From Basidiobolus meristosporus CBS 931.73 (Eukaryota > Basidiobolomycota > Basidiobolomycetes > Basidiobolales > Basidiobolaceae): 64,000 nt of DNA. The stretch is taken from assembly GCA_002104905.1 (NCBI GenBank), contig MCFE01000010.1, positions 124,001 through 188,000 on the forward strand. The letters run 5' to 3'. The notes below the pieces were generated by a model. It was given only the letters and a program-made list of their open reading frames with translations. It ran no database searches and was not told the DNA's origin. The translations under genes were made by a program, and so were the position numbers. Positions 24,968-36,295 of the stretch are shown piece by piece (position 1 is the first letter of the stretch; each line of letters opens with the position of its first letter).

Positions 24968-26104
24968 TTATGGTTTATCTAACCCAAGTTTGGCATACTG
25001 GTCAACAAATTCATCGAACAGCTTATTCAGTCCTAGAAGATTCAGGGGATCCTTGTCATCTTTATCGTGCATAAAACACAGCATGTTGTGGACATCAAAG
25101 GTGATGGCCAGCATGTATCCGTACTCTGACTCGAGGAATACTTGGTCCCCAGTATCAGAATCCCCCGTCAGTTTGTTCCACTGTTGGGCATATTCTTCGC
25201 AAAAGTGTCTTTTCTCTTGCTCAGTGTATTTTCTGCAATTGGCTATCTTGTTCTCCTCATCGAACCATTTAAACATCTTCTGCATAAAGTGTCCTCCAAT
25301 ATCGAGGGCTCGATAATTTCGCATCACAAATTCGAAGTCGATCAGGGCGACTTTGCTTTCACCTTCCTTTGGATCATTTTTGACCAAGATGTTCATGAAT
25401 TGGATGTCATGTATACACCAGCCTGTTTTGGCGCCAAGGGATTCAAGCTTGTCGATAACTGCTCTTAATCTCGATCCGAATTCGTAGTCAACGAGCTTGT
25501 CCACATTGACACCCCCTTCAGTGCCAAGTGCTTTTAGCTTATCCGCCTTATGATACTTCTGAAGCCCCTTGATAATAGCATCATAGTATGGTTCAACTGG
25601 CCGCTTCTCCAGTGGCGCCTTCATGGCGTGAAACGTTGCCAAGGCTCTAGCAACATCTGCTCGGATGACGGCGTTCTCAACGTCCTCTGGCTCCATGTTA
25701 CGTGCCTCCAGAAACTCATCGATTCTACCAAATGACCCATCCAGTGTCACGAAGAAGCCGTATACTTTTGCTCCAAGTCCAGATTGGCCATACTCATAGC
25801 AAAGAAGCGCCTCCTCTTGCTTACTAGGTGCCAGATTCTTGAAGATTTCGGCGTCCGCTAAGGATGTCTTATGGATTTTGATGAATAACTTCAATGGCTC
25901 AATGGGTGTGCCCATTTTTGGCTGTGGTCGCTCTACCGAACAGTGGGCGTTGACAAAAGAGTCATTGTATGACATTGTGAGGGTCTCTGGACACACCGAG
26001 GGCCACTCTTTAGTCAAAAATGTTCCGATAATGTCGCTAATCAATTGTTTAGTTGGCACCCCGTCCTCAGGAAGAGTAACGGAAACAGGTGTTAACGTCG
26101 CCAT
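24968..26104 (-). CDS. choline/ethanolamine kinase family protein
   Basis: Intronless, 378 residues. It has the kinase fold of choline/ethanolamine kinases: a nucleotide-binding lobe with LKLFIKIHK (residues 71-79), a substrate lobe with FEFGSRL-like helices, the Brenner motif IHDIQFMN at 231-238 with catalytic D233, and the Mg-binding LIDFEF at 254-259 (D256), followed by NYRALDIGGHF. It should phosphorylate choline or ethanolamine in the Kennedy pathway. Oddly, the usual HND of the Brenner motif is IHD here, and the length is shorter than yeast Cki1 (582). A divergent family member with another small-molecule substrate is possible. Confidence 0.88.
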   Translation of the reverse strand: MATLTPVSVTLPEDGVPTKQLISDIIGTFLTKEWPSVCPETLTMSYNDSFVNAHCSVERPQPKMGTPIEPLKLFIKIHKTSLADAEIFKNLAPSKQEEALLCYEYGQSGLGAKVYGFFVTLDGSFGRIDEFLEARNMEPEDVENAVIRADVARALATFHAMKAPLEKRPVEPYYDAIIKGLQKYHKADKLKALGTEGGVNVDKLVDYEFGSRLRAVIDKLESLGAKTGWCIHDIQFMNILVKNDPKEGESKVALIDFEFVMRNYRALDIGGHFMQKMFKWFDEENKIANCRKYTEQEKRHFCEEYAQQWNKLTGDSDTGDQVFLESEYGYMLAITFDVHNMLCFMHDKDDKDPLNLLGLNKLFDEFVDQYAKLGLDKP

Positions 26105-26975
26105 ACTGATGGGTTAGGTAGGTTACCTATTGTGATGCTTGGTTAGTGGGAGCGGTGCAAGAGGTGGCAATATGGTGGCTGGGGGAAATAGGTGCAATAG
26201 CCTGATCATTCAGCGAAAAATATCAGGATTCCAAAAATTTCGCACCTTAACTGTGGCATTCTAAGCCAACATAGTCAACATCTACAGAGCACAATGCTGA
26301 TAGCTATAAGCTGGTGCCTGCCTGTTTATAATTCTGAGAGATAAGCCTGCGTGTTTTATTTATTGCTATTTTTACAAAGTCGTCAAAGAACGGATGCTGT
26401 ATTTGAACTTAAGAAACCAACAAGCGAATATCATACAAATCTACTGATTTTCCAAACCATCTCCAATTGTCCCAAAATTCTTGCAACAGGTAGCAGTGAT
26501 TCAGGCTATAGGGTGATAGAGTAGTACATTTTCCTTTCTCTTTGTGTATGATTTTGGAGATGCGCATATTCTGCATATAGCTGGTGAGACTGAGAGTCTT
26601 GGTGTGACCACTACTACTAGAGTCGAATGAGAACCCCAACTCTGGCTTTCGGAAGGTGTAACTTTAAATAAGTAGTATTTCAGCAATTTAATCAGAAATT
26701 GCTACTAGTAAAATCTGGGAAACGGTGAAACCTACTAAGATATAGATCGGTCGGTTCTGCCCTCCAAGCTAATTTTTAACTCAGGTACAAGAGACTAGAG
26801 TGCCATTGATCCATACACCCAACAGACCATCCCATCAAGCAGGCGGCATCACACCTTTTGTGATTCATACACCCCTCTACACCCCGTTTCTACAATTAAA
26901 GCATTCATCAGATTTAGTACAACTATCCATTCTTTGCTAATTTATACACAAGTACCAGGTTCCAGAACTTGGGGC
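26105..26975. other. intergenic region
   Basis: Promoter side of the choline-kinase gene and 3' side of the oxygenase-like gene. Only short unsupported frames. Confidence 0.45.
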
Positions 26976-28282
26976 CTACTCCATCCATAGGGACTTTGGA
27001 CAGGGTAAAGTCGAGGTCGCATGCTTTCTCTTTTTGCCCAATCTACCTGGAATTTGAAAGACGGCAGTATAGCGATGGCCATTGGGTTTGGATAGTACCG
27101 AAGTGGTTCCATGCTCATCGACGCATGGCCTCCAGAACCATAGCACGTTATGGTTGAGCGGCACAGCCACTTTGTACTTGGGGATTATGAAGTACTGCTC
27201 TTCAGTATCTCCATCAAGGAAGCACACGCCTATAGCATATTGAGACCTGTCATTATCGACATGAAGTTTTGTGGAATAATCCTTTGTTGCGAAGAAGCTT
27301 GGGAGTGAGGTGTCCTTATGTAACACAGGTGTCTGATACTCCAATTGGATCTTGTGCCAATCCTGTTTCACATCGGGTAGAAACACATCTACAAAACTCT
27401 GGATCAAAGCTGCTAGCGTCTCAGCATCCTTCTGAATCCTGTTTATATGATCGGTGTCGGATTTCTTCACTGTCGGGATGCTGTAGAGCGAGATTCCAGA
27501 GATATTACCACCCCGTGGGCTTCGGTAGCCCACACCAAACATTTGGCCAGTAATATACTTTGATTTTCGAATCAGGTTATTACGATAGCCAGGAATGCTT
27601 CGCAATGTCTGCAAAGCAAAGTCTTCTTGGTCTCTGGAGAAGGGGTGTTGAATAACTCCGAATACAATCGCATCGTTTTGCAGCAGGAAGGTTGTTCTTT
27701 CTAAGATGGTGAAGCCTTTGGTGTCGTGCATGTGTAGTTCAACATCTTCAAACTGAGAGCAATAGGATTTATCTTCAGGAGTGACGAATCGACATTCGAA
27801 GTTGGTAAGTCCCTATGATTTATGACCAGTTTTGAATCCAGGGTAGCATAAACTGTATAGGCGTGTTCATATGACTATGTACCTTGACAATCAGCCCTTT
27901 CCTGCGGAAGTTCTTTTCTCTTATTTTGAACCTCTGATAGATGCCATATAGGGTCCTCAGTCTTTGAATATCCGGAATCTCTTGATACATAGGGCTCCTC
28001 AATCGGTTGCTCAGGTAGTTGAAGACATGGCACCTTTTGGAATCCTACAAAGCTGTTGGTGAGCAAAGAAGGCAATGGCGAAATGTTTGTGGCTGGACTA
28101 ACATCGAGAGTGACAAACTGATTTGTAAACTCAAAGAGTTGATGTTGATCAGTAAGCAAGGTGGCAAGGTGGGATGGATTGCTCTCAATCAAAGCTATTA
28201 AAGATGCAATCCAACTCCTCCAAGGTGCATAGCGATCTATCTTGGATGTACTCATAATAGGGATAAATATGGAATTAGCCAT
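26976..28282 (-). CDS. putative 2-oxoglutarate/Fe(II) oxygenase-like protein
   Basis: Three exons (28282-28034, 27978-27883, 27812-26976) with introns of 55 and 70 nt join in frame to 393 residues. Near the C-terminus a jelly-roll-like pattern appears: KLHVDND with H299 and D301, then about 48 residues to CVDEHGTT (H349), then GHRYTAVFQI (R362). This HxD...H...R order is that of 2OG-Fe(II) dioxygenases, with the arginine where 2-oxoglutarate is usually held. The N-terminal 110 residues are helical and unrecognised. A basic tail (KKRKH) might be a nuclear signal. The overall style recalls fungal JBP/TET-like or transposon-borne oxygenases, but that is a guess. Substrate unknown. Confidence 0.6.
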
Positions 28283-29523
28283 TCACTCCACTTTTAAGCA
28301 AATTATTATCTCCATATTGCGCCCATTTATCATGGTCATGGTGCTATGTCTTGGAAATTGAGTGAGGATGATGTAACTACACTTTCGAAAGATCTTCCGG
28401 CCAATTGATGGCCAGCAAAACAACATATTGCGCTACACTCGAAATCGCGCTACAACCACACCAGTCATATAATAGCAAGTGGAGCGACCACCGCCTCACG
28501 CTTGCTAAAGATAGGGAATGTGATGGCTCGTCTTCAATACCATAATATGGCACACGATCACAAAGATCATGGTTAAATCTCACTGCGGTATAGACTAGTC
28601 TGACTACTCGGCTATGGATATGCAACTTGGGTATTTGGAAGCTTCTCGCCCGCTTCCTTTGTTACCTTCAACGCATCAAAATCAAATATTGTTGAAGACA
28701 TATATGGGCATTATCTGAGAATATTACATCAGGCCATGATTCATTACCACCTGCACGCACACACATCATATGGAAGTCTGTGCAGATGAGTCGCTGGCGT
28801 GTGCGCTCGAAATCCATCCATGCAACGTGATTGGCACAATTGCAGTATAGTTGGTAAATTGATAACTTACTGTACGCCAATAGACACCGCCCCAACCGTT
28901 TCCCAAATATTGTAAAGCAGAGCATTGAGGAGCCTGAAACTAATACATCAATGAATCAAGGATTAAGGTTGGGAACCATCAGTGAGAGGTAGCAGCGCTT
29001 CTGTTGCGTCAGCTAGCCATTCAAACCCGTGATCTTTGTTCCTAATACAGCAGCAAGGAGTTTCGAATTTCTATCCCTCATTCCTCTGCTATCGCCCATC
29101 AAAGCATCTTTCACTGTCAGAAGACTAGATCCGACACCAAGGGCCTCCGAAGTTTGCAACCCAGGCCTAATGAGTATCCAAGAAGTGAGCACAGTTTCGG
29201 GAGCACGAACAGCTGTGTCACAACTGTGTGCATAGGAGATCCGCAGGTGTATTACAGTCACACGGATCTAAATAGATACTAGCCGCCGGTCAACCTGGTA
29301 CTCTCGAAGCACAGTGCGATTTCCGATTGCATTAACCATGCTAGGTACGCTGACTGAATTCCAACACCTTCGTATCATACGAGTCCTCGTACCTGAGATT
29401 TATGCAAGTGCGCGATGCGCCACTTTTTCCTCAGTGTAAATTCACCTCTATACTCAACCTTTGCCTGCATCATGGTAATCAATAAATACATAGCAATCTC
29501 ATAAACGACCATGAGTTGCAAAC
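28283..29523. other. intergenic region
   Basis: Complementary short frames around 29013-29261 exist on both strands without homology that I recognise. No repeats noted. Confidence 0.4.
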
Positions 29524-29706
29524 ATGTTGTCGATGCGTACCAGTATACTCTATGGCTTTTTGCTGCTTTCCGTGGTCCATATCAAGGCAGCCCCGATTAA
29601 CCATGCTAAATGTGTAAGCTTCGGGGGTGGTTGTAATAATCATGAAGATTGTTGCTCCACCACTCTATGTGTAGTTGATCAAATTGGATTTAAATCCTGT
29701 CTTTAA
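29524..29706 (+). CDS. small secreted peptide with cystine-knot cysteine spacing
   Basis: A 60-residue single-exon frame. Residues 1-22 look like a signal peptide with a hydrophobic core (ILYGFLLLSVV) and a likely cleavage after KAA. The mature 37 residues carry exactly six cysteines at 30, 37, 43, 44, 49 and 59, spaced C-6-C-5-CC-4-C-9-C, the classic inhibitor-cystine-knot order. Such peptides in other organisms are protease inhibitors, antimicrobials or channel ligands; here the role is unknown. It sits alone, about 470 bases from an A+T-rich LTR block. A second in-frame ATG at 29533 would still leave a signal peptide. Confidence 0.65.
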   Translation: MLSMRTSILYGFLLLSVVHIKAAPINHAKCVSFGGGCNNHEDCCSTTLCVVDQIGFKSCL

Positions 29707-30174
29707 AGTCGCTCAAATCATCGGCGAGCATATATTCCTATATGTATGACCTGTAACCATGCATTTCCCTATTTCTTAGTATGTGCAGTAGGATTGCGAA
29801 TAAACTTGCACGAATGAAATGGGCAACCGTAACAACTCGGATGGTATGCTAGCTAAGAGCATGCTACAGACCCTGGAGTCAAAAACCCTTCTGGTATACC
29901 ATTCGCTTTTGCTTAGAGGATTGGTCAAAGTGGGTGTATGAGATTTGGTGCCATTTATATCGCCTTGAATATTACTCGGGCATTTCATTCATTCTGTACT
30001 TCCATAGGATAGGTAAAATGTTAGAAAACTAATTCATGTTCAGAAAAATCACCTAGAAAATTAAAAATGGCGGCACCAAACCATGTAACCAATTATGCAA
30101 TAGGATATTTGGCTTAAGTTATGTAATCTGAAATTCAATTCATGTTGAATGTATTTAGTCCAAGCTATCACTCT
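29707..30174. other. A+T-rich spacer
   Basis: Links the small peptide gene to the LTR block. Nothing else seen. Confidence 0.4.
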
Positions 30175-30690
30175 CTGGAGTATTTACTACTGTCAATACT
30201 TTTGAAAGATTTACAGTTACATCTAAATACTCCATTAACTTAGTTACATGGATCTTAGTATACGTATCTTTGATTATTTTGCTCAAATTCATTATTGGGA
30301 TTTGTAATTATTTACCAAGATCTAAAGCATTCAGTGAATCATCAAGTGAGAACCACATAATCTACTTGCTCCCCCAGTTGCTAAATATGACCAGCATTCT
30401 GTCCTGACCAAATTTCTAGTTGGGACTTACTTAGAATACTGTCACTAACTTATCAGGTATCCAGAACATGAAAATTCTCAACGTAAATTATGACTTTTCT
30501 CAAAGTTGTCCAAAAAACCCCAAACTTTGCGCACATATTCTTGGGACCTTCCTTAACAAACTCTACACGTTTTTTTGCTCTTCTTTATCACAAGTATAAA
30601 TACCATACTTTTGATCAATAAATCAAAAAGTGAATAACACGTAAATCCTCAAGTTCTCCATATCACTTCCAATACTCCTCAGGATGTTGC
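30175..30690 (+). repeat. degenerate LTR fragments, two partial copies in tandem
   Basis: Pieces at about 30190-30385 and 30386-30690 align in order with the better LTR at 31798-32130. Shared landmarks are ACATCTAAATACTCC, TTGGGA(T/C)TTA, CCAAACTTTGCGCAC, AGTATAAATACCA and CACTTCCAATACTCC. Both are diverged and partly deleted. Confidence 0.6.
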
Positions 30691-31004
30691 AACTAGAAGT
30701 AACTATGGGCCTTTAACTCCATCTGCCTAAATGACAAAGCCAACATGCCAATTAAGTGCACAAGTGTCAAATCAGTAAGGTATGCTTGAAAGGCACTGAA
30801 AGATATCTATCAGTCATGTTCAGCTGCCAAGATAATGCACCTAGAGCACAAACACCTTACTGTCAGCATTTTATTAGGGGAAACATGTGATACTTAATTA
30901 GCAAGATTGCCTTGTTAGTTAATTACATGCAATCAGCTGGCATACAAGCCACTAATAAATGCTATAGCCATTGTAAATTTTGTAATACACCAGAATATGC
31001 ACTT

Positions 31005-31320
31005 ATCTTAGTCACTCAATTCATGGTATAATGATCTTATAGTATTTTGCCCAAATTCCTTGTTGGGATTTATCTGGAATTTTTCACCAAACCATCAGTT
31101 GCCCCCCATATAAGAATTCTCAAGATTGTACAAAGAGCCTCAGATATTTCACACTTGCTCTTGTGACCTTCTCAAACAGATCACATATGCTTATCTGGTC
31201 AATATAGTATGACAATATAGATACTACATTTATGCTTAATAAATTAATTATGCAACAATCATAAATACCTGATTAGTGAGCTTCTCTAAATATTAGAAGT
31301 GATCAGGAGAATAAGAATTG
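31005..31320 (+). repeat. degenerate LTR copy
   Basis: Aligns by eye with the LTR at 31798-32130 through AAATTCCTTGTTGGGAT, a CACACTTG...TGACCTTC segment, ATAGATACTACATTTATGC and an AATAAATTAAT region. It is more diverged than the other copies. Confidence 0.5.
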
Positions 31321-31797
31321 CACTGTAATTTCAAACTCTTGATTTCTGTTTGTTGCCATATGGAGTCCTGGAGTCACCAAAGAGGTACTACATCTACAGT
31401 ATCAATGATAGGTCAGATAGACCAAGTCCAGATCTATTGGCTGCTTAATTAGAAACTGAAGCATGGCATGATATATAGAATACACTGTGGTTGGTTAGGG
31501 ACACAATTCAGCAGACAGATGACTCACTATAGGTACTTACCACCAGTTACTAAAGTAGTAATCTTATGGAGCTCAAGAAAGTAACCTACTGTAGCTCTTT
31601 TTGTTGTAACAAATTTGGAATTTTAGCACACTTGGCCAATATGCTACAATTGATCTAGATGGTTCTATTGCTGTACTTGTTATATATAACAACACTCCTA
31701 CTCAACTGATATTCATAGCAACTAAGCCTAATTGGAATACAAGATATTCGAATTTGTCTCTAGCTAATGATATTGTGAATATATATTCAATCATTTT

Positions 31798-32130
31798 TGT
31801 TGTAAAAATTTGGAATTCCACCTAAATATTTACTTAACTTAGTCACTTAGATCATTACCTTCAGATCCTAGAGAATACTGACCAAATTCCTTGTTGGGAT
31901 ATACTTAGAATATTTACCCAGAACATGAAAATTAGATAAGTTGTCCAAACAGCCCCAAACTTTGCACACATGTTCTTGGAACCTTCCTTAGCCTATTCTA
32001 CGTGTTTGTTATGCCAAGACCATGTAAAAGTATAAATACTACTTTTACACTCAATAAATCATTAAGTGAAAACCATATAATCTACTTGTCCTCCCAAATC
32101 ACTTCCAATATCTCCAAGACTCTTACAACA
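31798..32130 (+). repeat. LTR, forward copy of an inverted pair
   Basis: Starts TGTTGTAAAAATTTGG and ends CTCTTACAACA, so the 5-base TGTTG/CAACA ends are inverted repeats, as expected of LTRs. It contains a promoter-like AAAGTATAAATACTA and a polyadenylation-like CAATAAATCA downstream of it. Length 333 bases. Confidence 0.75.
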
Positions 32131-32389
32131 CTTTTCACTACTAAAGCAGAGTAAATGTCAGTCTGTGAGACTACAAAGGAAGTATTATGGCTACAAAAGC
32201 TTCTTTAAAACTTGGGCCTATATTGAAGCTCCCCTACCTGAGCATATCATAAAGCTCAGGATATATTCAATTAGGTACAAATCAGATATTTCATACCTGA
32301 GCAAAGCATAAAGATATTGGATGCTGTTTCATTTAGGAAGTGATTGAGGATAATGTAGTTAACTTAGCTTACTGCCCTACTGATAAGAT

Positions 32390-32701
32390 TGTTGAATAAG
32401 TTTTGGAGATATTGAAAGTGATTAGAAGAACAGGTAGATTATGTGGCTTTCACTTAATGATTTATTGAATATAAAAGGAGTATTTATACTTGTACATGGT
32501 CTTGGCATAATAAGCACATATAATATGTCTATGAAGGTCCCAAGAACATGCATGCAAGGTTTGAGGCTGTTTGGACAGCTTATCAAAATTCCATGTTTTG
32601 GGTACCTGATGTTTTAGTAAAAATATTCTAAGATTTGTAAGTAATGATCTAAGTGACTAAATTAGGTGAATATTTAGGTGCAATTATGAATTTCTACAAC
32701 A
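32390..32701 (-). repeat. LTR, reverse copy of an inverted pair
   Basis: On the minus strand this 312-base unit begins TGTTGTAGAAATTCATAA and ends TCTTATTCAACA-like, and matches the forward copy along its length, including AGTATAAATACTCC and CAATAAATCATTAAGTG. The 176 bases outside it (32702-32877) also match those outside the forward copy, so the repeated unit is longer than the LTR alone. Confidence 0.72.
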
Positions 32702-32877
32702 AAAATGATTGGACATATATTCACAATACCATTAGCTAGAGACAAATTTGAATATCTTGTATTACAATTAGGCCTAGTTGCTATAAATATCAGTTGAGTA
32801 GGAGTGTTGTTATATATAACAAGTACAGCAATAGCACCATCTAGATCAATTGTAACATATTGGCCAAGTGTGCTAAC

Positions 32878-33378
32878 ATGATATATGAATGTTGAGGGGA
32901 AATAAAAACCATTTATATCGCAGTAGTAGCTGTGGTAAGGCCATAGTTTATTTCACATGCTTGGTAGAAACAGAGCACGATAGTCACCATTGAATACTTG
33001 AAAGGAGCTCTTGATTACTAGTTAAATCCTGCAAGTAGTATTGTATACCATATTCCAGCATACTAGTTCTCATCCAGCTGGGTGGCAAAATCATGGCTAT
33101 GATATGTTAGCTTAGCATCGAATCACGAGCATTATAATTGTCCAAAAAATTCAAATGTTCGAACTTGTGCTGGAATTTGGACCTATTTAGCAATATTGAT
33201 GTGGGGTTTTCATTCACATCAAGGTGTAAACGTCGGTTGATTCGTGCAAGGCTAAATCCCTTTTGAAGTGTAAAGATCGGCTGACAGCATCCTTTAGAAA
33301 ATATACTTTATTTTGGTGTCCAACTATTATTAATCGTACATCTGCTGTTAGTTTTCTCACCGTATGATCACATTGTTG
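32878..33378. other. intergenic region
   Basis: Lies between the LTR block and the 3' end of the fumarate reductase gene. No gene or repeat seen. Confidence 0.45.
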
Positions 33379-35311
33379 CTAATCTTTCTTTGAATCCGCC
33401 AAAACGCCGATAATACTTTCAGGAGAGTACTTCTCTACAACATCAGGTTTGTGCAACATGTTGAACTCCTCGGATGCATCTCTGCCAGCAAACAGAAGAA
33501 TAGCTTTAGCGCCACCAGGGTGATCAGGCAGAAACTTGGTGACATCGAGCACCTGTCCATTTACAATCACCCAACAATCCTCCTTGGTGTTATGTTTGGC
33601 CACCTCCTCCAATTTATAGATTTTTTCCTTAGCCTCTGGCTGCTTACTGGCCGGAGTGGAAGGAGCTTGACTTGAGGACTGTTGGTTAGTGGGGAACTGG
33701 AAAGATCCGCCACCGTTGGATGAACTCTGTCCTTGACCATTCCACATAATGTCGAGCTGCAAGCGATTCTGTTCCGGGACGAGATTGATGGCTATCTGAG
33801 TTCCCAGATGGCCAGCAATATTGACCAAACGTCTGTTTGCAAGCTCACTGTTATTTCCTTGCTGTGGGTTTTGGCTTAGATATTTGGCAGCGCTGTTTCC
33901 AGCAACCCGTCCAAATACCACACAACCCAGAAGTGAACTGCCACCAAGTCGGTTGGCGCCATGTACACCGCCTGCTAGTTCACCGCAAGCAAACAGGCCC
34001 GGGATCTTGCCTTGGGGTCCTTTGATGCACGACTCTGGGTCAATTTCAACTCCACCCATGGTGTAGTGAAGCACGGGAGTCATCAATGCAACATGGAACT
34101 CCTCATTCATGTTGATGGGTACGTTATGGAAAAACTTCTTACCCCAGGGGTCATTCTTGTTTTTCGCGAAGCCATTATAATCGCTCAAGGTTTTGGCAAG
34201 AGTGTCGGGGGAGCAACCAATCTCCTTAGCCAACTCCTGGCCATTCTTGAATTTTTTCATCAGACCACGACCAACGTAATGCTTGCAGTGCCACTCGATT
34301 TCCTTCGAAGCCGCTTCGTTGAGCACCAGTCGAATGGGGAACTTAGATTTCCACATCTCACCAGTGACATAATCGCGGTGCCCTAGCTCGTCGCAGAAAC
34401 GCTTGCCTTCTGCGTTGATCAGAATCCCACCAACGCCGCGAAGGGCCTCAGCGGCTAAGAACTTCACCTTGGCGTCGGGTTCCTTAGGGTCAACCAGTCC
34501 GGTAGGATGTACTTGGATCTTCTCCAGATCGACCGTATTGCCACCGATAGCCATCACCATTTTGTGGCCATCACCGGTGGAGTACTCCCCATTGGTGGTT
34601 GGGAGGTCAATGAATTCTGGGCGATACTTCTTGATCAAGGAGTTCTGAGTGAAGTCGGCGGCATAACCACCAGTGGCGAGCACCACTGGTCCATATTCTG
34701 TTTGCTTCTCCCCAGCCCTGTTTTGATACTCCACTCCGATCACGGCACCCTTATCATCTTTGAGGAGGCCAGTAACCTGTGCCTTGGTGATGCACTGAAC
34801 ACGATGTGGTTCTACGCGTGAGAGCTCTTCAAGCTTTTCCATCAATGCGTAAGTGATGGTCATTCCTGGGAAACGCTCCTTACCACGATGTGTGCGTGGG
34901 AATGAGTGCCCACCAAGCCGAGCAACCAAGGAGAGGTCGAGGTCAAATCGAGTTTGTAGCCATTCAACAGCAGATGCGCTGTTTCCAGTTAGAACTTTGA
35001 CAAGCTCTGGACGGATCAAGTCCCTGGCTGACTTGGCGGTATCGTCGTAGAACGCTTGTACACTGTCCTGTAATTTCAAGGGGTTCAGTTGAGAATCGCC
35101 TAAGTGGCATGTTCAACGTGCTTACCTTGATTCCTAGTTCTTTCTGTGTCTTCGTAAGTGCACCATTGATACCAGAGGTGGCTTTGGTAGAGTTTCCACC
35201 GAAAAACGAACTCTTATCGATAACTAATACGTTGCCTCCGGCTTCGTAGACGGTGTGTGCAGCAGAGAGACCTGATAGACCTCCTCCGACGACAATGACT
35301 TTGTTTTGCAT
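33379..35311 (-). CDS. FAD fumarate reductase fused to cytochrome b5
   Basis: Two exons (35311-35126, 35067-33379) with a 58-nt intron encode 624 residues. The N-terminus has the FAD dinucleotide motif VVGGGLSGLSAAHTVYEAGG and the body follows the soluble fumarate reductase/flavocytochrome family (FGGNSTKATSGING, VVLATGGYAADF, GEYSTGDGHKM, HYTMGGVEID, ACGELAGGVHGANRLGGSSL). After a Ser/Gln/Pro-rich linker (about 505-540), residues 543-617 form a cytochrome b5 domain with the heme ligands H578 (in HPGG) and H601. The enzyme should reduce fumarate to succinate and reoxidise reduced flavins, as yeast Frd1/Osm1 do. The b5 fusion suggests that electrons can arrive through heme. No clear targeting signal is seen. 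Confidence 0.95.
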
Positions 35312-36295
35312 AGTAGGAGTACTATGTTGAAGAAAACCAGGTAAGTTTGCTAGAAAGCGGTGGGAATAAAGCCAATCGAAACATTACCTTCGATAAAAAG
35401 GTGGAGAGGGTACGCAATCCTGTGGGTTAATCAGAGGATCAATGGTGTAAAGTGGTAATGATGTGGGCGTGTGTGGACTGCTTTTATTTGCCTGAAGGAT
35501 GACAGGAGAGTGTCCCAGGTTTCTCATTTCGACCCAATGATCCTGATTCGTTTTTTGTAATTGATCAGGAATCCTGGAGCCTCATGTATTAAGCAGGGGA
35601 TATTCACCAATATCTAGTATTGACATGTGAGTGGTGGTTTGATTGGAGTTTGTATTCAAACTCGTATATATTCGACATGGCGATTGTTTTGAAAAGCGGT
35701 CGGAATTGAGATCGGTGGTCGCATGACCCACGATGCTGATATTCAGGTGGGTTGCAACGTTCACAATCAGCAATTCCGTAAGTTCACCCGAGTGAATTTG
35801 GTCTTACATGAATGAGACAGAGCCTTGAATCGTGTAGTGCGATTGGTAACCTTATTTACATCGGCACGTGATGGATTGTGCCTCTACTTCCACTGATCAT
35901 TAGCAACATGCAGGCATAACACGCAACTCTTTAACATTCACCTAGATGTCACTTTATTGCTCCCCTGAACCATTCTCATGATGTCGTAACGATCATATGA
36001 AATTATTGTCTGGAGTTCGGTGACTGGTAGCAATTAAACTGATCTGAATCGGCTTTATTAAGAATTCGTCGGCCCTTGATCTTCCGACCTTCGACTAGCC
36101 TGTTGCAATATTGTTACAAATCTCAGTTGTATACATGAGAAGGTAGCATGTAAATAGCTCGTAAATAGCTTGTAAATAGCTGATATCCGTTACTTGACTT
36201 GGGGACAGGGTTGGGATTCGTACATCTAAAACCGTTCGCAATACACGATAAGCAAATGGGGGATTTCCTAGATATAGGGGTTCGATGAGTCGCAA
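35312..36295. other. intergenic region
   Basis: Promoter of the fumarate reductase gene and 3' flank of the FUSC gene. Only short unsupported frames. Confidence 0.45.

Larger units (their letters stand above)
31623..32877. mobile_element. head-to-head inverted remnants of an LTR retroelement
   Basis: Arms 31623-32130 and 32390-32877 are near-complementary inverted copies of about 490-508 bases around a 259-base unique spacer. Each arm has an LTR plus the same non-LTR flank, which contains the 12-base palindrome GTTATATATAAC. The flank may be the end of the element's internal region; one frame is open but unrecognised. No integrase or reverse transcriptase is left. A second TGTTGTAAC near 31602 suggests nested insertions. 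Confidence 0.6.
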
